Shown in pieces: positions 1-5,987 of a stretch of DNA of 24,069 nucleotides; position 1 is the stretch's first letter; each line of letters starts with the position of its first letter. A program made the position numbers and the translations under genes. The notes below the pieces were generated by a model. It was not told the DNA's origin. It did no database searches and worked only from the letters and a program-made list of their open reading frames with translations. Location of the stretch: the IMG/VR virus record IMGVR_UViG_3300042549_002595, positions 1-24,069 of that record; one strand, 5' to 3'. The DNA is from a virus.

Positions 1-643
1 CGTCGCGTGGGCCGAGCTGTTTGGCAAGTCGGGATAGTACCCCGTGCATCTTCTCCCACGAGTCCTGTGCCGCCCGCTGCACCATCGCCTTCATGCTCTC
101 CTCATACTTCCGGGCGAGCTCAATTTGCGCTGCGTTCTCGATGTCCAGTCGGAAGTCACCGCTCGTCGGCATCGGGGTGTAGGTGATGTTGAATGCGAAC
201 TTGCGCTTCACTTGTGAGCGCGTGGGGTACTCGTTGCGGTTGAACAGAGAGCCGAGCTGGAACGCAGCTGCTGCCACGAGCGTGTCGTACTTGTCCAAGA
301 ACTTATCTACCAACCCCCAGAACTCCTTCTCGTGGTCATACATCAGATCTTCGTGCTGCTGCAGCAGTGTGGCGGGGAGCATACGCACACCGCTATCGAA
401 CCACGGTTTCGTGTACTTGTAGTTCGCAGCGCGGAGCTTCGCTTGGAACTTGATGATGTCATCGAGCTCCTTGCAATCCGCGAACAACGATTTGTACACC
501 GACGCTGCTCGCTTGCTCTTCGCACCCTTCGCTGAGGTCACCTCATCACGGGTGGTGGTGTCCTGCTTCCTGCCGCTGTACACGGACAAGGACAGGTCGA
601 CGAGGAGGGACGAGCGAGCGATACCGGACATGATTTCAGACAT
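1..643 (-). CDS. Phage protein of the MoxR/VWA operon, DUF3150-like (partial)
   Basis: A minus-strand frame opens at ATG 643-641 and stays open for 214 codons to the window edge, so the C-terminus is missing. The start follows a GGAG Shine-Dalgarno at the usual spacing. It begins MSEIMSGIARSSLLVDLSLS and is mostly charged and helical, with no signal peptide or membrane segment. It is the most promoter-distal visible gene of the leftward operon, downstream of the MoxR-type ATPase and the VWA protein. Its position and its N-terminal region (an SLSVYSGRKQD segment followed by a long helical part) recall DUF3150 proteins, which I remember beside AAA and VWA genes in phages. That family call is tentative and no biochemical role is known. 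A 17-bp dyad and a GC hairpin lie in its 5' untranslated region. Confidence 0.7.
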   Translation of the reverse strand, partial: MSEIMSGIARSSLLVDLSLSVYSGRKQDTTTRDEVTSAKGAKSKRAASVYKSLFADCKELDDIIKFQAKLRAANYKYTKPWFDSGVRMLPATLLQQHEDLMYDHEKEFWGLVDKFLDKYDTLVAAAAFQLGSLFNRNEYPTRSQVKRKFAFNITYTPMPTSGDFRLDIENAAQIELARKYEESMKAMVQRAAQDSWEKMHGVLSRLAKQLGPRD

Positions 644-668
644 GACAAACTCCTGAGTGATGTGTGGT

Positions 669-688
669 GTGGGGGTCAAAGCCCCCAC
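669..688 (-). other. GC stem-loop in 5' UTR
   Basis: A perfect 7-bp stem (GTGGGGG/CCCCCAC) with a 6-nt loop lies between the dyad at 689-705 and the ribosome site of the gene starting at 643. It is followed by T's only in the plus-strand reading, so it is not an obvious terminator for the leftward operon. A similar hairpin sits at 5376-5391 in the same relation to another dyad copy. Confidence 0.5.
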
Positions 689-705
689 GTTTTAACGATT
701 AAAAC
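689..705 (-). promoter_or_regulatory. Dyad operator candidate, copy 1
   Basis: GTTTTAA-CGA-TTAAAAC on the plus strand, a perfect 7-bp inverted repeat around a 3-bp centre. It directly abuts the TAG stop codon of the 83-aa gene and lies about 45 bp upstream of the ATG at 643. Confidence 0.65.
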
Positions 706-956
706 TACTTCGCTTCTTTGCTAAGTTCCGTGCGTACGACCAGTGCGTCGTACTCCACCTGAGACATGACTTTCAAATTTAGCATCTCCTTCACAGTCAT
801 GTGATTGATTTTATCTATGTACCCAGTCGGGCTGGTAGGTTTCCCCACCCACTCTTTCTGAACCACCTCGACCTTATCCAAGAGGTCAATCAGCTGATTC
901 AACTGATCAAACGTAAAGAGCGTAGTGGCGTCACCCATATGTATAACGAACCTCAT
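705..956 (-). CDS. Hypothetical phage protein, 83 aa
   Basis: I do not recognise this protein. I chose ATG 956-954 because a strong GGAGG lies just upstream, inside the end of the VWA gene, and because only one base separates it from that gene's stop. A longer version would overlap the VWA gene by about 100 bp. The product begins MRFVIHMGDATTLFTFDQLN, with a beta-like start followed by helices and a charged C-terminus (RTELSKEAK). It has no cysteine pairs, membrane segment or signal peptide. It is translationally coupled to the VWA gene, so it may serve the same pathway. The dyad at 689-705 starts at its stop codon. Confidence 0.7.
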   Translation of the reverse strand: MRFVIHMGDATTLFTFDQLNQLIDLLDKVEVVQKEWVGKPTSPTGYIDKINHMTVKEMLNLKVMSQVEYDALVVRTELSKEAK

Positions 957-957
957 C

Positions 958-2127
958 TCACACCTCCAAGTGAACTGTTGTACCGTACGGAGCCTTGATG
1001 CGCTTGTTCGTGATGCACCAGAGCGTGGGCCAATCCGACTTCCCGAAGCTCCCGACCTCACCGTCGGTCAGCTGCACCACTGCCTGTGCCTGGATCTTCT
1101 GCTCACGCAGCCAGTCGAACAGCACCTCGCCTCGGGTCCCGCCCCCACCCTGCGGCTTCATCGAGAGGACTGCGAACTGCCCGTCCTCGAACACCTGATG
1201 CCCCGCGACTCGCGTGTCCCAGTACACGACGATCACCTTCTCAGGTCGGACCTGCTCAACGATCCCTGCCACCTCTGCAGCGAACGCCGTCATCACATCC
1301 GTGCCGAAGCAAGACCCGGACGTATCGAACCCGACTACGAGCGCACCCATCTTCACGCCCTGCATCGATGGGAGGTAGACGTCCTGAGCTAGGTAGCGTC
1401 GGTTCGGTTTGCGCCACGAGGACTCATCACGACCCGAGCAGAGCTCCTGCACGAACTCACGCAGCACCCGCCGCCAGTCGACCTTCGGAGTCAGGAGGTC
1501 ACCGATCACACCATCCGCACCACCAGCCCCGTCCTTGCTGCGCTGCCGACGCACGATCTCACCCTGACGCAGCAGACGACCGACCTCATCAGCGAGCTTC
1601 TGCGAGTCACCCCGCGCTTGCGCCTCCTCCCACTGGTGCTGATCGAACCCCTCACCGGGCTGACATCCACCCTGACCCTGCTGACCCTTCTGCTTCTGCT
1701 CATCCTTCAAGCGGTTGTAGATCTGCTGCACGGACATGCCCCGGTACTGTGGATCGGGAGGCACACCGACCGAAGGCATCTTGATGAACCCCTCGCCCTT
1801 GTCGGAGTCTTGCAGGGATAGGTTGACGAAGTAGTCAGCCGCGAGGTTAGTCAGTCTCTGGTCCTCGTCCCACAGGTGCTTCCACACATCGAGGTGCATG
1901 TAGGCGACGTGGGTTGCTTCGTGCAGGATCACGAAGCGGAGCTCCTCATCTGACAGAGACTTAACGAAGTTAGGGTTGTACCGCTTGTCGATCCCGTTCG
2001 TCGCAGCGGTGGGGATGTCGGTTGTGCAGGTGGTCGTCCCTGCTGCGACAAGTGGGCCGAAGGCACACCACGTCTTGTGGGACATGATCCGCACATGCAT
2101 CTTCCTGATGCGTTCCAACTGGTTCAT
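958..2127 (-). CDS. HExxH metallopeptidase-like/VWA-like protein (DUF2201 type)
   Basis: A 389-aa protein. The start is ATG 2127-2125, which overlaps the stop of the 58-aa gene (ATGA) and has a GGAGAAA ribosome site. The N-terminal part has a zinc-peptidase-like HEATH motif at residues 69-73, within VILHEATHVAYMH. The middle is Gln/Gly-rich and looks like a flexible linker. The C-terminal part is a VWA-like domain with a MIDAS-type DTSGS at 268-272, a threonine near 331 and TDGE around 354-357. This order is that of the DUF2201 family (putative metallopeptidase plus VWA-like). VWA proteins of this sort commonly partner MoxR or CobS-type AAA+ ATPases, and such an ATPase is encoded two genes upstream. 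Whether the peptidase site is active is unknown. Host or phage targets cannot be inferred. Confidence 0.88.
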   Translation of the reverse strand: MNQLERIRKMHVRIMSHKTWCAFGPLVAAGTTTCTTDIPTAATNGIDKRYNPNFVKSLSDEELRFVILHEATHVAYMHLDVWKHLWDEDQRLTNLAADYFVNLSLQDSDKGEGFIKMPSVGVPPDPQYRGMSVQQIYNRLKDEQKQKGQQGQGGCQPGEGFDQHQWEEAQARGDSQKLADEVGRLLRQGEIVRRQRSKDGAGGADGVIGDLLTPKVDWRRVLREFVQELCSGRDESSWRKPNRRYLAQDVYLPSMQGVKMGALVVGFDTSGSCFGTDVMTAFAAEVAGIVEQVRPEKVIVVYWDTRVAGHQVFEDGQFAVLSMKPQGGGGTRGEVLFDWLREQKIQAQAVVQLTDGEVGSFGKSDWPTLWCITNKRIKAPYGTTVHLEV

Positions 2128-2300
2128 GGCTTTCTCCGTTTGAGTGCTTGTAGGTACTGCGACTGAAGGATCAGTTCGAGGTTCGACTGCTCGTAGTTCT
2201 TCGGGGGTGGTGTCCACCCGAGGCTGATCCTCCCCGGGTGCCAGTCTTTGTGAAGCCGCACGATCGTGCGGCCATCCGATGTACGCTCTGTCACCAGCAT
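2124..2300 (-). CDS. Small protein between MoxR and VWA genes, 58 aa
   Basis: ATG 2300-2298 is preceded by AAGGGG at good spacing, 10 bases after the MoxR stop. Its TGA overlaps the ATG of the VWA gene, a classic translational-coupling arrangement. The product begins MLVTERTSDGRTIVRLHKDW and ends QALKRRKP, with a PPP turn in the middle. I do not recognise a family. A longer in-frame ORF to 2396 would run back into the MoxR gene and lacks a better start, so I reject the extension. Its place between the two partner genes suggests a small accessory subunit, but that is inference from position only. Confidence 0.65.
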   Translation of the reverse strand: MLVTERTSDGRTIVRLHKDWHPGRISLGWTPPPKNYEQSNLELILQSQYLQALKRRKP

Positions 2301-2310
2301 GGCCGTCCCC

Positions 2311-3369
2311 TTATCGGATGTACTTCGCGTGTTTCGCGGAGAGCTCGGTGAACTCTCGGCACTGTGCAATGATCGGCAGCTTCGACTTGCTCGCACACAG
2401 CCTCGCCACGAACAGGTGGCTTGCTTCGACCGACTCCCAGCGAGTGACGTATTTGCAGAACGCGCCGAGCGTATCCCGGTCAGCCCTCGACGCGAGCTTG
2501 AACGCCATCATGAAGTACCCGGACACGTCCTCGGGCAGCTTCGCCTTCATCGGATCCGCGACGATCACAGGCAGGGGAGTGAGCTGTGCATCGAGCTGCA
2601 CTTGCGCTTCGAGGAGCCGAGCCGCAGGCTCACCGATCGTACCGGCGAGAGCCGGGAGGAGTGCGTCACCGAGCAGGTCCTTGTGCTTGATGATGTGCGA
2701 TGCCTTCTCGGCAGAGCGCGGAGACCAGAACGTCTTGGTGTTGCCAGTGAGCGGGTTGAACACGTACGGGTTCTTCGGGTTCTCCAGCATGTCGTACCGC
2801 TCGAACAACTCGGGGTTGTCCTCGGAGAACTTCAGGATCTCGTGCGTGATCCCGTTGTCCATGCCCCACGCAAGGAACTCGTCCTTCGTGATGTTCGCGT
2901 AGTCCACCACCGTGCATCGGTTGTATGCGATCGCCGGGAAGTTGTCCCCCACCCCATCGGTATCGAGGTTCCCCGCAGCAAACACACGACTGCCGATCGG
3001 TAGCGGCACATCAGCGATCCGATGTTCAAGCAGCACAGGCAGCAGCATGTTCAGCACCGGCTTCAGTGCCTTCGTCAGCTCATCGAGGAACAGCAGCACG
3101 GGGCGGGTCTGCCCCCGAGCCACACCAAACCGCGCCGAGGGTGCGTAGTGAGTCGTCATCGCTTCCTTGTCTACGACCGGCATGGCGAGGTCACCGAGGT
3201 CGAGGTTCGCACAGTCCACGTACGCCACGTGGTAGTCCGGCATCCGTCGAGCGAGTTCCTTCAGCATCGAGGACTTGCCCTGACCGGGCGCACCCCGGAA
3301 CAGGAACGTGACTTGCGACCCGAGGGTCTGGACGAGGTTCACAGCTTGTTCAAAATTCACTTGCAACAT
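2311..3369 (-). CDS. MoxR/CobS-type AAA+ ATPase
   Basis: A 352-aa AAA+ protein starting at ATG 3369 after AAGGAG. Walker A is GAPGQGKS at residues 26-33. Walker B is VLLFLDE at 91-97. A sensor-1-like AAGN lies around 131-134, and an arginine finger candidate follows in AYNR near 151. The compact N-terminus and a Walker B followed by a helix rich in leucines fit MoxR-type ATPases, and the protein also resembles CobS-like ATPases. These ATPases form rings that remodel protein complexes together with VWA partners. Here the VWA partner lies 58 codons downstream in the same operon. The target of the pair in a phage is unknown. A 17-bp dyad lies 24 bp upstream of the start. Confidence 0.9.
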   Translation of the reverse strand: MLQVNFEQAVNLVQTLGSQVTFLFRGAPGQGKSSMLKELARRMPDYHVAYVDCANLDLGDLAMPVVDKEAMTTHYAPSARFGVARGQTRPVLLFLDELTKALKPVLNMLLPVLLEHRIADVPLPIGSRVFAAGNLDTDGVGDNFPAIAYNRCTVVDYANITKDEFLAWGMDNGITHEILKFSEDNPELFERYDMLENPKNPYVFNPLTGNTKTFWSPRSAEKASHIIKHKDLLGDALLPALAGTIGEPAARLLEAQVQLDAQLTPLPVIVADPMKAKLPEDVSGYFMMAFKLASRADRDTLGAFCKYVTRWESVEASHLFVARLCASKSKLPIIAQCREFTELSAKHAKYIR

Positions 3370-3392
3370 GGTTAGCTCCTTGGGTTACTTCG

Positions 3393-3409
3393 GTTTTAAC
3401 GATTAAAAG
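3393..3409 (-). promoter_or_regulatory. Dyad operator candidate, copy 2
   Basis: GTTTTAA-CGA-TTAAAAG on the plus strand, with only the last base off the 17-bp dyad. It fills the gap between the stop of the 262-aa gene (3412) and the MoxR ribosome site. Confidence 0.6.
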
Positions 3410-3411
3410 GT

Positions 3412-4200
3412 TCACAGCACGGTGACGTCGGTGTCGTACGTCTCCATGAACTCCGAGTAGCTGAAGATCGTTTTGAATATCTCTGCCCGGGTCTCAGAGA
3501 ACGAGCGAGGTGTGGATCTCACGTGCCAGCTGTACGCCCCTGCCCACTTCGCAAACGTCACGACGTCTCCCCACTTCTCAGCGTGGCGCACATCCGTGAT
3601 CCATGCCCCCCACTGCCCCTGACGCCCGACGCTAATACCCACGTCCCTGTGACTCTCAGCAGCAGCGTAGAGCCCCGGCAGCAGGTTCAGGAACCCTGAG
3701 TCCTCCGCACTAGCCCGCACCGACGCACGAGCCTCTCTGTTCACTCGCTTCCCTTGGAACGGTCTGAGCTCCGTAGGCGACCACACTCCGTCCGCATCGC
3801 GCTTCAGGGTCATGCCGTCGTAGTACCTCCACGCACCGAGCGTGGGCTGTGAGACCCCCTTGAACCGAGACGAGTACAGCGAGATCCGCACCCCGCACAT
3901 GTAGAGCGCCTCTGTCATCGCTTGCCGCGTCGTGGGTGAACTGTGCCACCCGTCTGTGTTCAGCCGGATCGTGCCGTCCTGCGTCACAGTCAGCAGGTAT
4001 GTGCTGTACATCTGCACGAATGTGCTGTACATCTGCACGACGATCTCATTGAAGGGTCTACGCACGACCCTGATCTCGGACTTCCACCGACGCTTCGGGT
4101 AGAGCGGCGCGTCTCCTTTGAACTTCCCCCTGCGGTACTTGTGCCGTTCGATGTGAGCGGCGAGGATTTCGAACGGGCCGATGATGTAGGACTGTTCCAT
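3412..4200 (-). CDS. Conserved phage hypothetical protein, 262 aa
   Basis: Starts at ATG 4200 after AAGGAG. The protein is basic and aromatic-rich. It has a central segment (DGTIRLNTDGWHSSPTTRQA) of a kind I recall from unannotated proteins in many phage early regions. There is no catalytic motif, membrane segment or cysteine pair that I can assign. Residues around VQMYSTFVQMYSTY are a recent in-frame duplication, encoded by a 21-bp tandem repeat at 4000-4040. It sits just upstream of the MoxR gene, with a dyad site on each side (3393-3409 and 4215-4231). Function unknown; I am confident it is a gene. Confidence 0.8.
   Translation of the reverse strand: MEQSYIIGPFEILAAHIERHKYRRGKFKGDAPLYPKRRWKSEIRVVRRPFNEIVVQMYSTFVQMYSTYLLTVTQDGTIRLNTDGWHSSPTTRQAMTEALYMCGVRISLYSSRFKGVSQPTLGAWRYYDGMTLKRDADGVWSPTELRPFQGKRVNREARASVRASAEDSGFLNLLPGLYAAAESHRDVGISVGRQGQWGAWITDVRHAEKWGDVVTFAKWAGAYSWHVRSTPRSFSETRAEIFKTIFSYSEFMETYDTDVTVL
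4000..4040. repeat. 21-bp tandem duplication inside the 262-aa gene
   Basis: The 20-base string starting TGTGCTGTACATCTG occurs at 4000-4019 and again at 4021-4040, with a 21-bp period. It adds seven codons in frame (VQMYST plus one residue), so the gene stays open. Confidence 0.9.
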
Positions 4201-4214
4201 GGTTTTCTCCTTGG

Positions 4215-4231
4215 GTTTTAACGGTTAAAAC
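4215..4231 (-). promoter_or_regulatory. Dyad operator candidate, copy 3
   Basis: GTTTTAA-CGG-TTAAAAC on the plus strand, perfect arms. It abuts the TAG stop of the 25-aa gene and sits 15 bp before the ATG of the 262-aa gene, just upstream of its AAGGAG. Confidence 0.65.
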
Positions 4232-4308
4232 TACTGCACACTGAACACGACAACGACAAACACGTAGAAGCACAGCCCGATCAGGGCAGCGGTCAATAGG
4301 TCTTTCAT
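4231..4308 (-). CDS. 25-aa single-pass membrane micropeptide
   Basis: A very short reading frame, MKDLLTAALIGLCFYVFVVV followed by VFSVQ and a TAG stop. It starts at ATG 4308-4306 behind an excellent GAGGAGAG ribosome site and lies 10 bases downstream of the 63-aa gene. Almost the entire peptide after MKD is hydrophobic, enough for one membrane helix. Micropeptides of this form occur in phage early operons and can modulate host membrane proteins, but no homologue can be claimed. The ribosome site, the spacing within a tight operon and the immediate dyad after the stop all support a real gene. Confidence 0.6.
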   Translation of the reverse strand: MKDLLTAALIGLCFYVFVVVVFSVQ

Positions 4309-4318
4309 TTCTCTCTCC

Positions 4319-4510
4319 TCAGTTGTGAGCGCTCAACCACACCGGGTCTTTGCGCTGTCGCTCGGGTACATCACCCTCGATCTTCCATGTGATCCGCACA
4401 CCATCCAGTGCACGGATACGCTTACGGTGCTCCCAGAAGGCGATCGCTTCGGGGTTGGTTTCAACGATGGTCTGCTTGCCGTTCACAAACACATACATAC
4501 GGAAGCTCAT
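4319..4510 (-). CDS. Hypothetical phage protein, 63 aa
   Basis: ATG 4510 is preceded by GAGGAGTTGAG, the same leader string used by the next gene upstream. The product begins MSFRMYVFVNGKQTIVETNP and continues with a basic helix (FWEHRKRIRALDG) and a short beta-like end. It has no recognisable motif and is likely a small soluble alpha/beta protein. It belongs to the run of six small genes at the head of the leftward operon, where phages often keep host-takeover genes. That role is inference from position. Confidence 0.65.
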   Translation of the reverse strand: MSFRMYVFVNGKQTIVETNPEAIAFWEHRKRIRALDGVRITWKIEGDVPERQRKDPVWLSAHN

Positions 4511-4519
4511 CTCAACTCC

Positions 4520-4678
4520 TCATATCGCGCTGAAGCAACCGAGCCACTCTCGGTAGCGGGTCTGGTTCTCTAGGCGCAGCGGCACCATCGTGCCGTTGAT
4601 ACGGCGCATGACGTAGATCGATCCACGCATCAGGTCCCGCCCTTGCGGGCCGAAGTACCGGGTTATGTCAGTCCTCAT
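4520..4678 (-). CDS. Hypothetical phage protein, 52 aa
   Basis: A short frame from ATG 4678-4676 to a TGA at 4520-4522, preceded by AAGGAGTTGAG. It begins MRTDITRYFGPQGRDLMRGS and ends REWLGCFSAI, a basic soluble protein with no motif I recognise. Its ATG lies one base downstream of the stop of the 72-aa gene, and its own stop sits 9 bases before the next ATG, with the ribosome site of the 63-aa gene overlapping its end. Operon geometry and the strong ribosome site are the evidence. It could easily be missed by length cut-offs. Confidence 0.65.
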   Translation of the reverse strand: MRTDITRYFGPQGRDLMRGSIYVMRRINGTMVPLRLENQTRYREWLGCFSAI

Positions 4679-4679
4679 C

Positions 4680-4898
4680 TCAACTCCTTACTTGTTTCTG
4701 GTTCGTCTCACGCAGCGTCCTCGCTGCAGCCTCACGGGTCACGTACTGATACCCGCCCTTCCCGTACTCCTGCACGACGCACCACGACCGGCGAGCCTGC
4801 ACTGCCTCACCGTCCCCACACTTCAAACACGTCGTGTAGTTCAACGCTTTCCGAGCCGCCGGGAACGGCTCGTCGCATACTCTGCACCTCGGTCTCAT
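4680..4898 (-). CDS. Small zinc-ribbon-like protein, 72 aa
   Basis: Begins MRPRCRVCDEPFP and contains C5-x2-C8 and, after 15 residues, C24-x2-C27. This is the spacing of a four-cysteine zinc knuckle or ribbon. The second half is basic, with YVTREAAARTLRETNQKQ, which could bind nucleic acid. The start ATG 4898-4896 overlaps the TGA of the 69-aa gene (ATGA), so it is probably translated by coupling. An extension to 4937 would run further into the previous gene and was rejected. Function unknown; a DNA- or RNA-binding or RNA polymerase-interacting role is only a guess. Confidence 0.68.
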   Translation of the reverse strand: MRPRCRVCDEPFPAARKALNYTTCLKCGDGEAVQARRSWCVVQEYGKGGYQYVTREAAARTLRETNQKQVRS

Positions 4899-5104
4899 GC
4901 TCGGTACCCCAGCACCTCCATGTACTCCTCGATGCACGTCATGTCTTCGAAGTCCACCGTCGCCTCCCGCAGCTCGTCAGCTTCCCCGTCCTGCACCCAC
5001 AAGCTGCGTCCTGTCCACACGTCCACGATCTCGTACGCCCATCCGTTCCCGTGGGAGTACACCTCATACCGCTTGTCTGCTACCGGCACATAGAACCCTT
5101 TCAT
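4895..5104 (-). CDS. Hypothetical phage protein, 69 aa
   Basis: ATG 5104 follows AAGGAGAG. The product begins MKGFYVPVADKRYEVYSHGN and is rich in aromatic and acidic residues, ending with a predicted helix (DMTCIEEYMEVLGYRA). The beta-strand-like N-terminal half has the look of a small beta-sheet protein with a pair of tryptophans. No family recognised. It starts one base after the stop of the 83-aa gene upstream and overlaps the next gene at ATGA, so it is part of a tightly coupled cluster. Confidence 0.68.
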   Translation of the reverse strand: MKGFYVPVADKRYEVYSHGNGWAYEIVDVWTGRSLWVQDGEADELREATVDFEDMTCIEEYMEVLGYRA

Positions 5105-5105
5105 C

Positions 5106-5357
5106 TCACTCTCCTTGGTTGTGTTGTTGCGCGTCTTCTTGGATCAGCGCCAGATGGATCCGATTCGACAGGCTCAGCAGTCGATTGAGCCTGTCCTGCA
5201 CTTCACCGATCTTGCAGTTACGGAATGCCTCGTCCATCCCTGCATAGCGAGTGTCGACGTAGGTGCGCACCGGGGTGCGGACACCTGTATGCTCCTTCAA
5301 CGCCCACAGCAGAGCGTCTGCTGATTCTCTAGTGAGGGTTATGGTTAGGGGTTTCAT
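5106..5357 (-). CDS. Hypothetical phage protein, first gene of leftward operon, 83 aa
   Basis: Starts at ATG 5357-5355 with AAGGAGAG at good spacing. The protein begins MKPLTITLTRESADALLWAL and has two amphipathic helices separated by a TPVRTYVDTRYAG loop. It resembles a small dimeric regulator or adaptor more than an enzyme, but I do not recognise it. The frame stays open upstream to a GTG at 5561. That extension has no ribosome site and would translate straight through a dyad operator and a GC hairpin, so the shorter form is preferred. It is the first gene downstream of the strong leftward promoter, after a leader of about 590 nt. Confidence 0.7.
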   Translation of the reverse strand: MKPLTITLTRESADALLWALKEHTGVRTPVRTYVDTRYAGMDEAFRNCKIGEVQDRLNRLLSLSNRIHLALIQEDAQQHNQGE

Positions 5358-5375
5358 TGCTACTCTCCTTGTTGT

Positions 5376-5391
5376 GGGGGCCGTAGCCCCC
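5376..5391 (-). other. GC stem-loop in 5' UTR
   Basis: GGGGGC-CGTA-GCCCCC, a perfect 6-bp stem with a tetraloop. It lies between the dyad at 5407-5423 and the ribosome site of the gene starting at 5357, echoing the dyad-hairpin-gene order at 669-705. Confidence 0.5.
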
Positions 5392-5406
5392 GGTTGGTTC
5401 ACCTGG

Positions 5407-5423
5407 GTTTTAACGGTTAAAAC
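5407..5423 (-). promoter_or_regulatory. Dyad operator candidate, copy 4
   Basis: GTTTTAA-CGG-TTAAAAC on the plus strand, with perfect arms. It lies 50 bp upstream of the first gene of the leftward operon. The minus-strand flank AAAACCCA is shared with copies 3 and 5. Confidence 0.65.
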
Positions 5424-5854
5424 GTCTAGTCTCGGCACGGTTTGCGCTTCGTCAGCTGAACCAGCTGCATCAGCACCTCTATCTAGACTCATCAGTGAGC
5501 GCATCACGCTCAGACCGGCAGATGCCTGCCGGTTTCGTCTTTGCGCCTTCGTTCCCTGCACCTCATGAGGTCTGCCTTGACGAGCTTGTAGCCCGTACTG
5601 CTTAAGTGTTAGTGGCGTCCTTCATGTCCAGCACAGAGAGGGGACTGTATACCCCACGACTATTCACCAAGTTTCCACAGCATCGGCTCCACCGGCACAG
5701 ACGGTCTTCAGTCTGCACCCCATACCTTGTTCGTTGGGTAGTGGTATGGTTTGGCTTCGCTCTGCCTAGCAGCACAGGGTTGCTGTCCCGTGCCGTGTGT
5801 GTTGGCTTCTGCATGTAGCAGCGTCGGTTTGCTGCACTGCACCCGGGCTCCTGG
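5424..5854 (-). other. Untranslated leader of the leftward operon
   Basis: About 430 bases with no start codon that has a convincing ribosome site on the minus strand. Together with 5855-5952 it forms a long leader for the leftward transcript. The clearest structure is a perfect 8-bp stem at 5514-5533 (ACCGGCAG-ATGC-CTGCCGGT). It may contain regulatory RNA or fast-evolving tiny genes, but nothing can be called. Confidence 0.4.
5514..5533. other. Perfect 8-bp stem-loop in the leader
   Basis: ACCGGCAG-ATGC-CTGCCGGT, an uninterrupted stem with a 4-nt loop. It is followed by TTCGTCTTT on the plus strand only, so it is weakly terminator-like in the direction opposite to the operon. Confidence 0.45.
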
Positions 5855-5871
5855 GTTTTAACGATTAAAAC
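5855..5871 (-). promoter_or_regulatory. Dyad operator candidate, copy 5
   Basis: GTTTTAA-CGA-TTAAAAC on the plus strand, perfect arms. It is about 80 bp downstream of the predicted leftward transcription start, so it would lie in the transcribed leader. Confidence 0.65.
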
Positions 5872-5890
5872 CTCCCGGCGTACAGCGCAT

Positions 5891-5911
5891 ACATCAAATT
5901 GTTAAAGAGCG
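5891..5911 (-). promoter_or_regulatory. boxA-like antitermination site
   Basis: The minus strand reads CGCTCTTTAACAATTTGATG, about 40 nt into the predicted leftward RNA. The core CTCTTTAACAATTT closely resembles the boxA of E. coli rRNA operon leaders (TGCTCTTTAACAATTT), the site bound by NusB/NusE. Its place just after a strong promoter and ahead of a long operon suits antitermination. I saw no clear boxB/N-like arrangement, but two stem-loops precede it. Confidence 0.6.
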
Positions 5912-5914
5912 TGG

Positions 5915-5950
5915 AGTCGGTACACCGACCCGGCTGGGTGAGTTCCCAGC
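5915..5950 (-). other. Two stem-loops at the 5' end of the leftward RNA
   Basis: GTCGG-TACA-CCGAC (5915-5928) and GGCTGGG-TGAGTT-CCCAGCC (5931-5950) are perfect inverted repeats. They lie between the predicted transcription start near 5952 and the boxA. Such 5' hairpins can protect an RNA end or serve antitermination. Confidence 0.5.
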
Positions 5951-5958
5951 CAACCTCT

Positions 5959-5987
5959 ATTATACCCTAAATACTAAACAATGTCAA
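5959..5987 (-). promoter_or_regulatory. Consensus sigma70 promoter of the leftward operon
   Basis: On the minus strand, TTGACA (plus-strand 5982-5987), a 17-bp spacer, then TATAAT (5959-5964). Both hexamers match the sigma70 consensus exactly at ideal spacing. Initiation is expected near 5952. It would drive genes from 5357 to beyond the left edge, and its strength suggests early expression by host RNA polymerase. The spacer contains the ACATTGTTTAG string also found at 7925-7935. Confidence 0.85.

Noticed and set aside
1086-1784. Plus-strand frames opposite the VWA gene
   Set aside because: They mirror the codon bias of the minus-strand gene, are rich in Arg/Pro/Ser/His and have no start signals.
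2266-3003. Plus-strand 245-codon frame opposite the MoxR gene
   Set aside because: Antisense to a gene with both Walker motifs, with shadow-like composition.
5358-5561. N-terminal extension of the 83-aa gene starting with GTG 5561
   Set aside because: It would read through a dyad and a GC hairpin, and the ATG at 5357 has a far better ribosome site.
5602-5814. Minus-strand 70-codon frame in the leader (and a plus-strand frame opposite it)
   Set aside because: No Shine-Dalgarno before either start and no protein-like composition. It lies in the likely untranslated leader.
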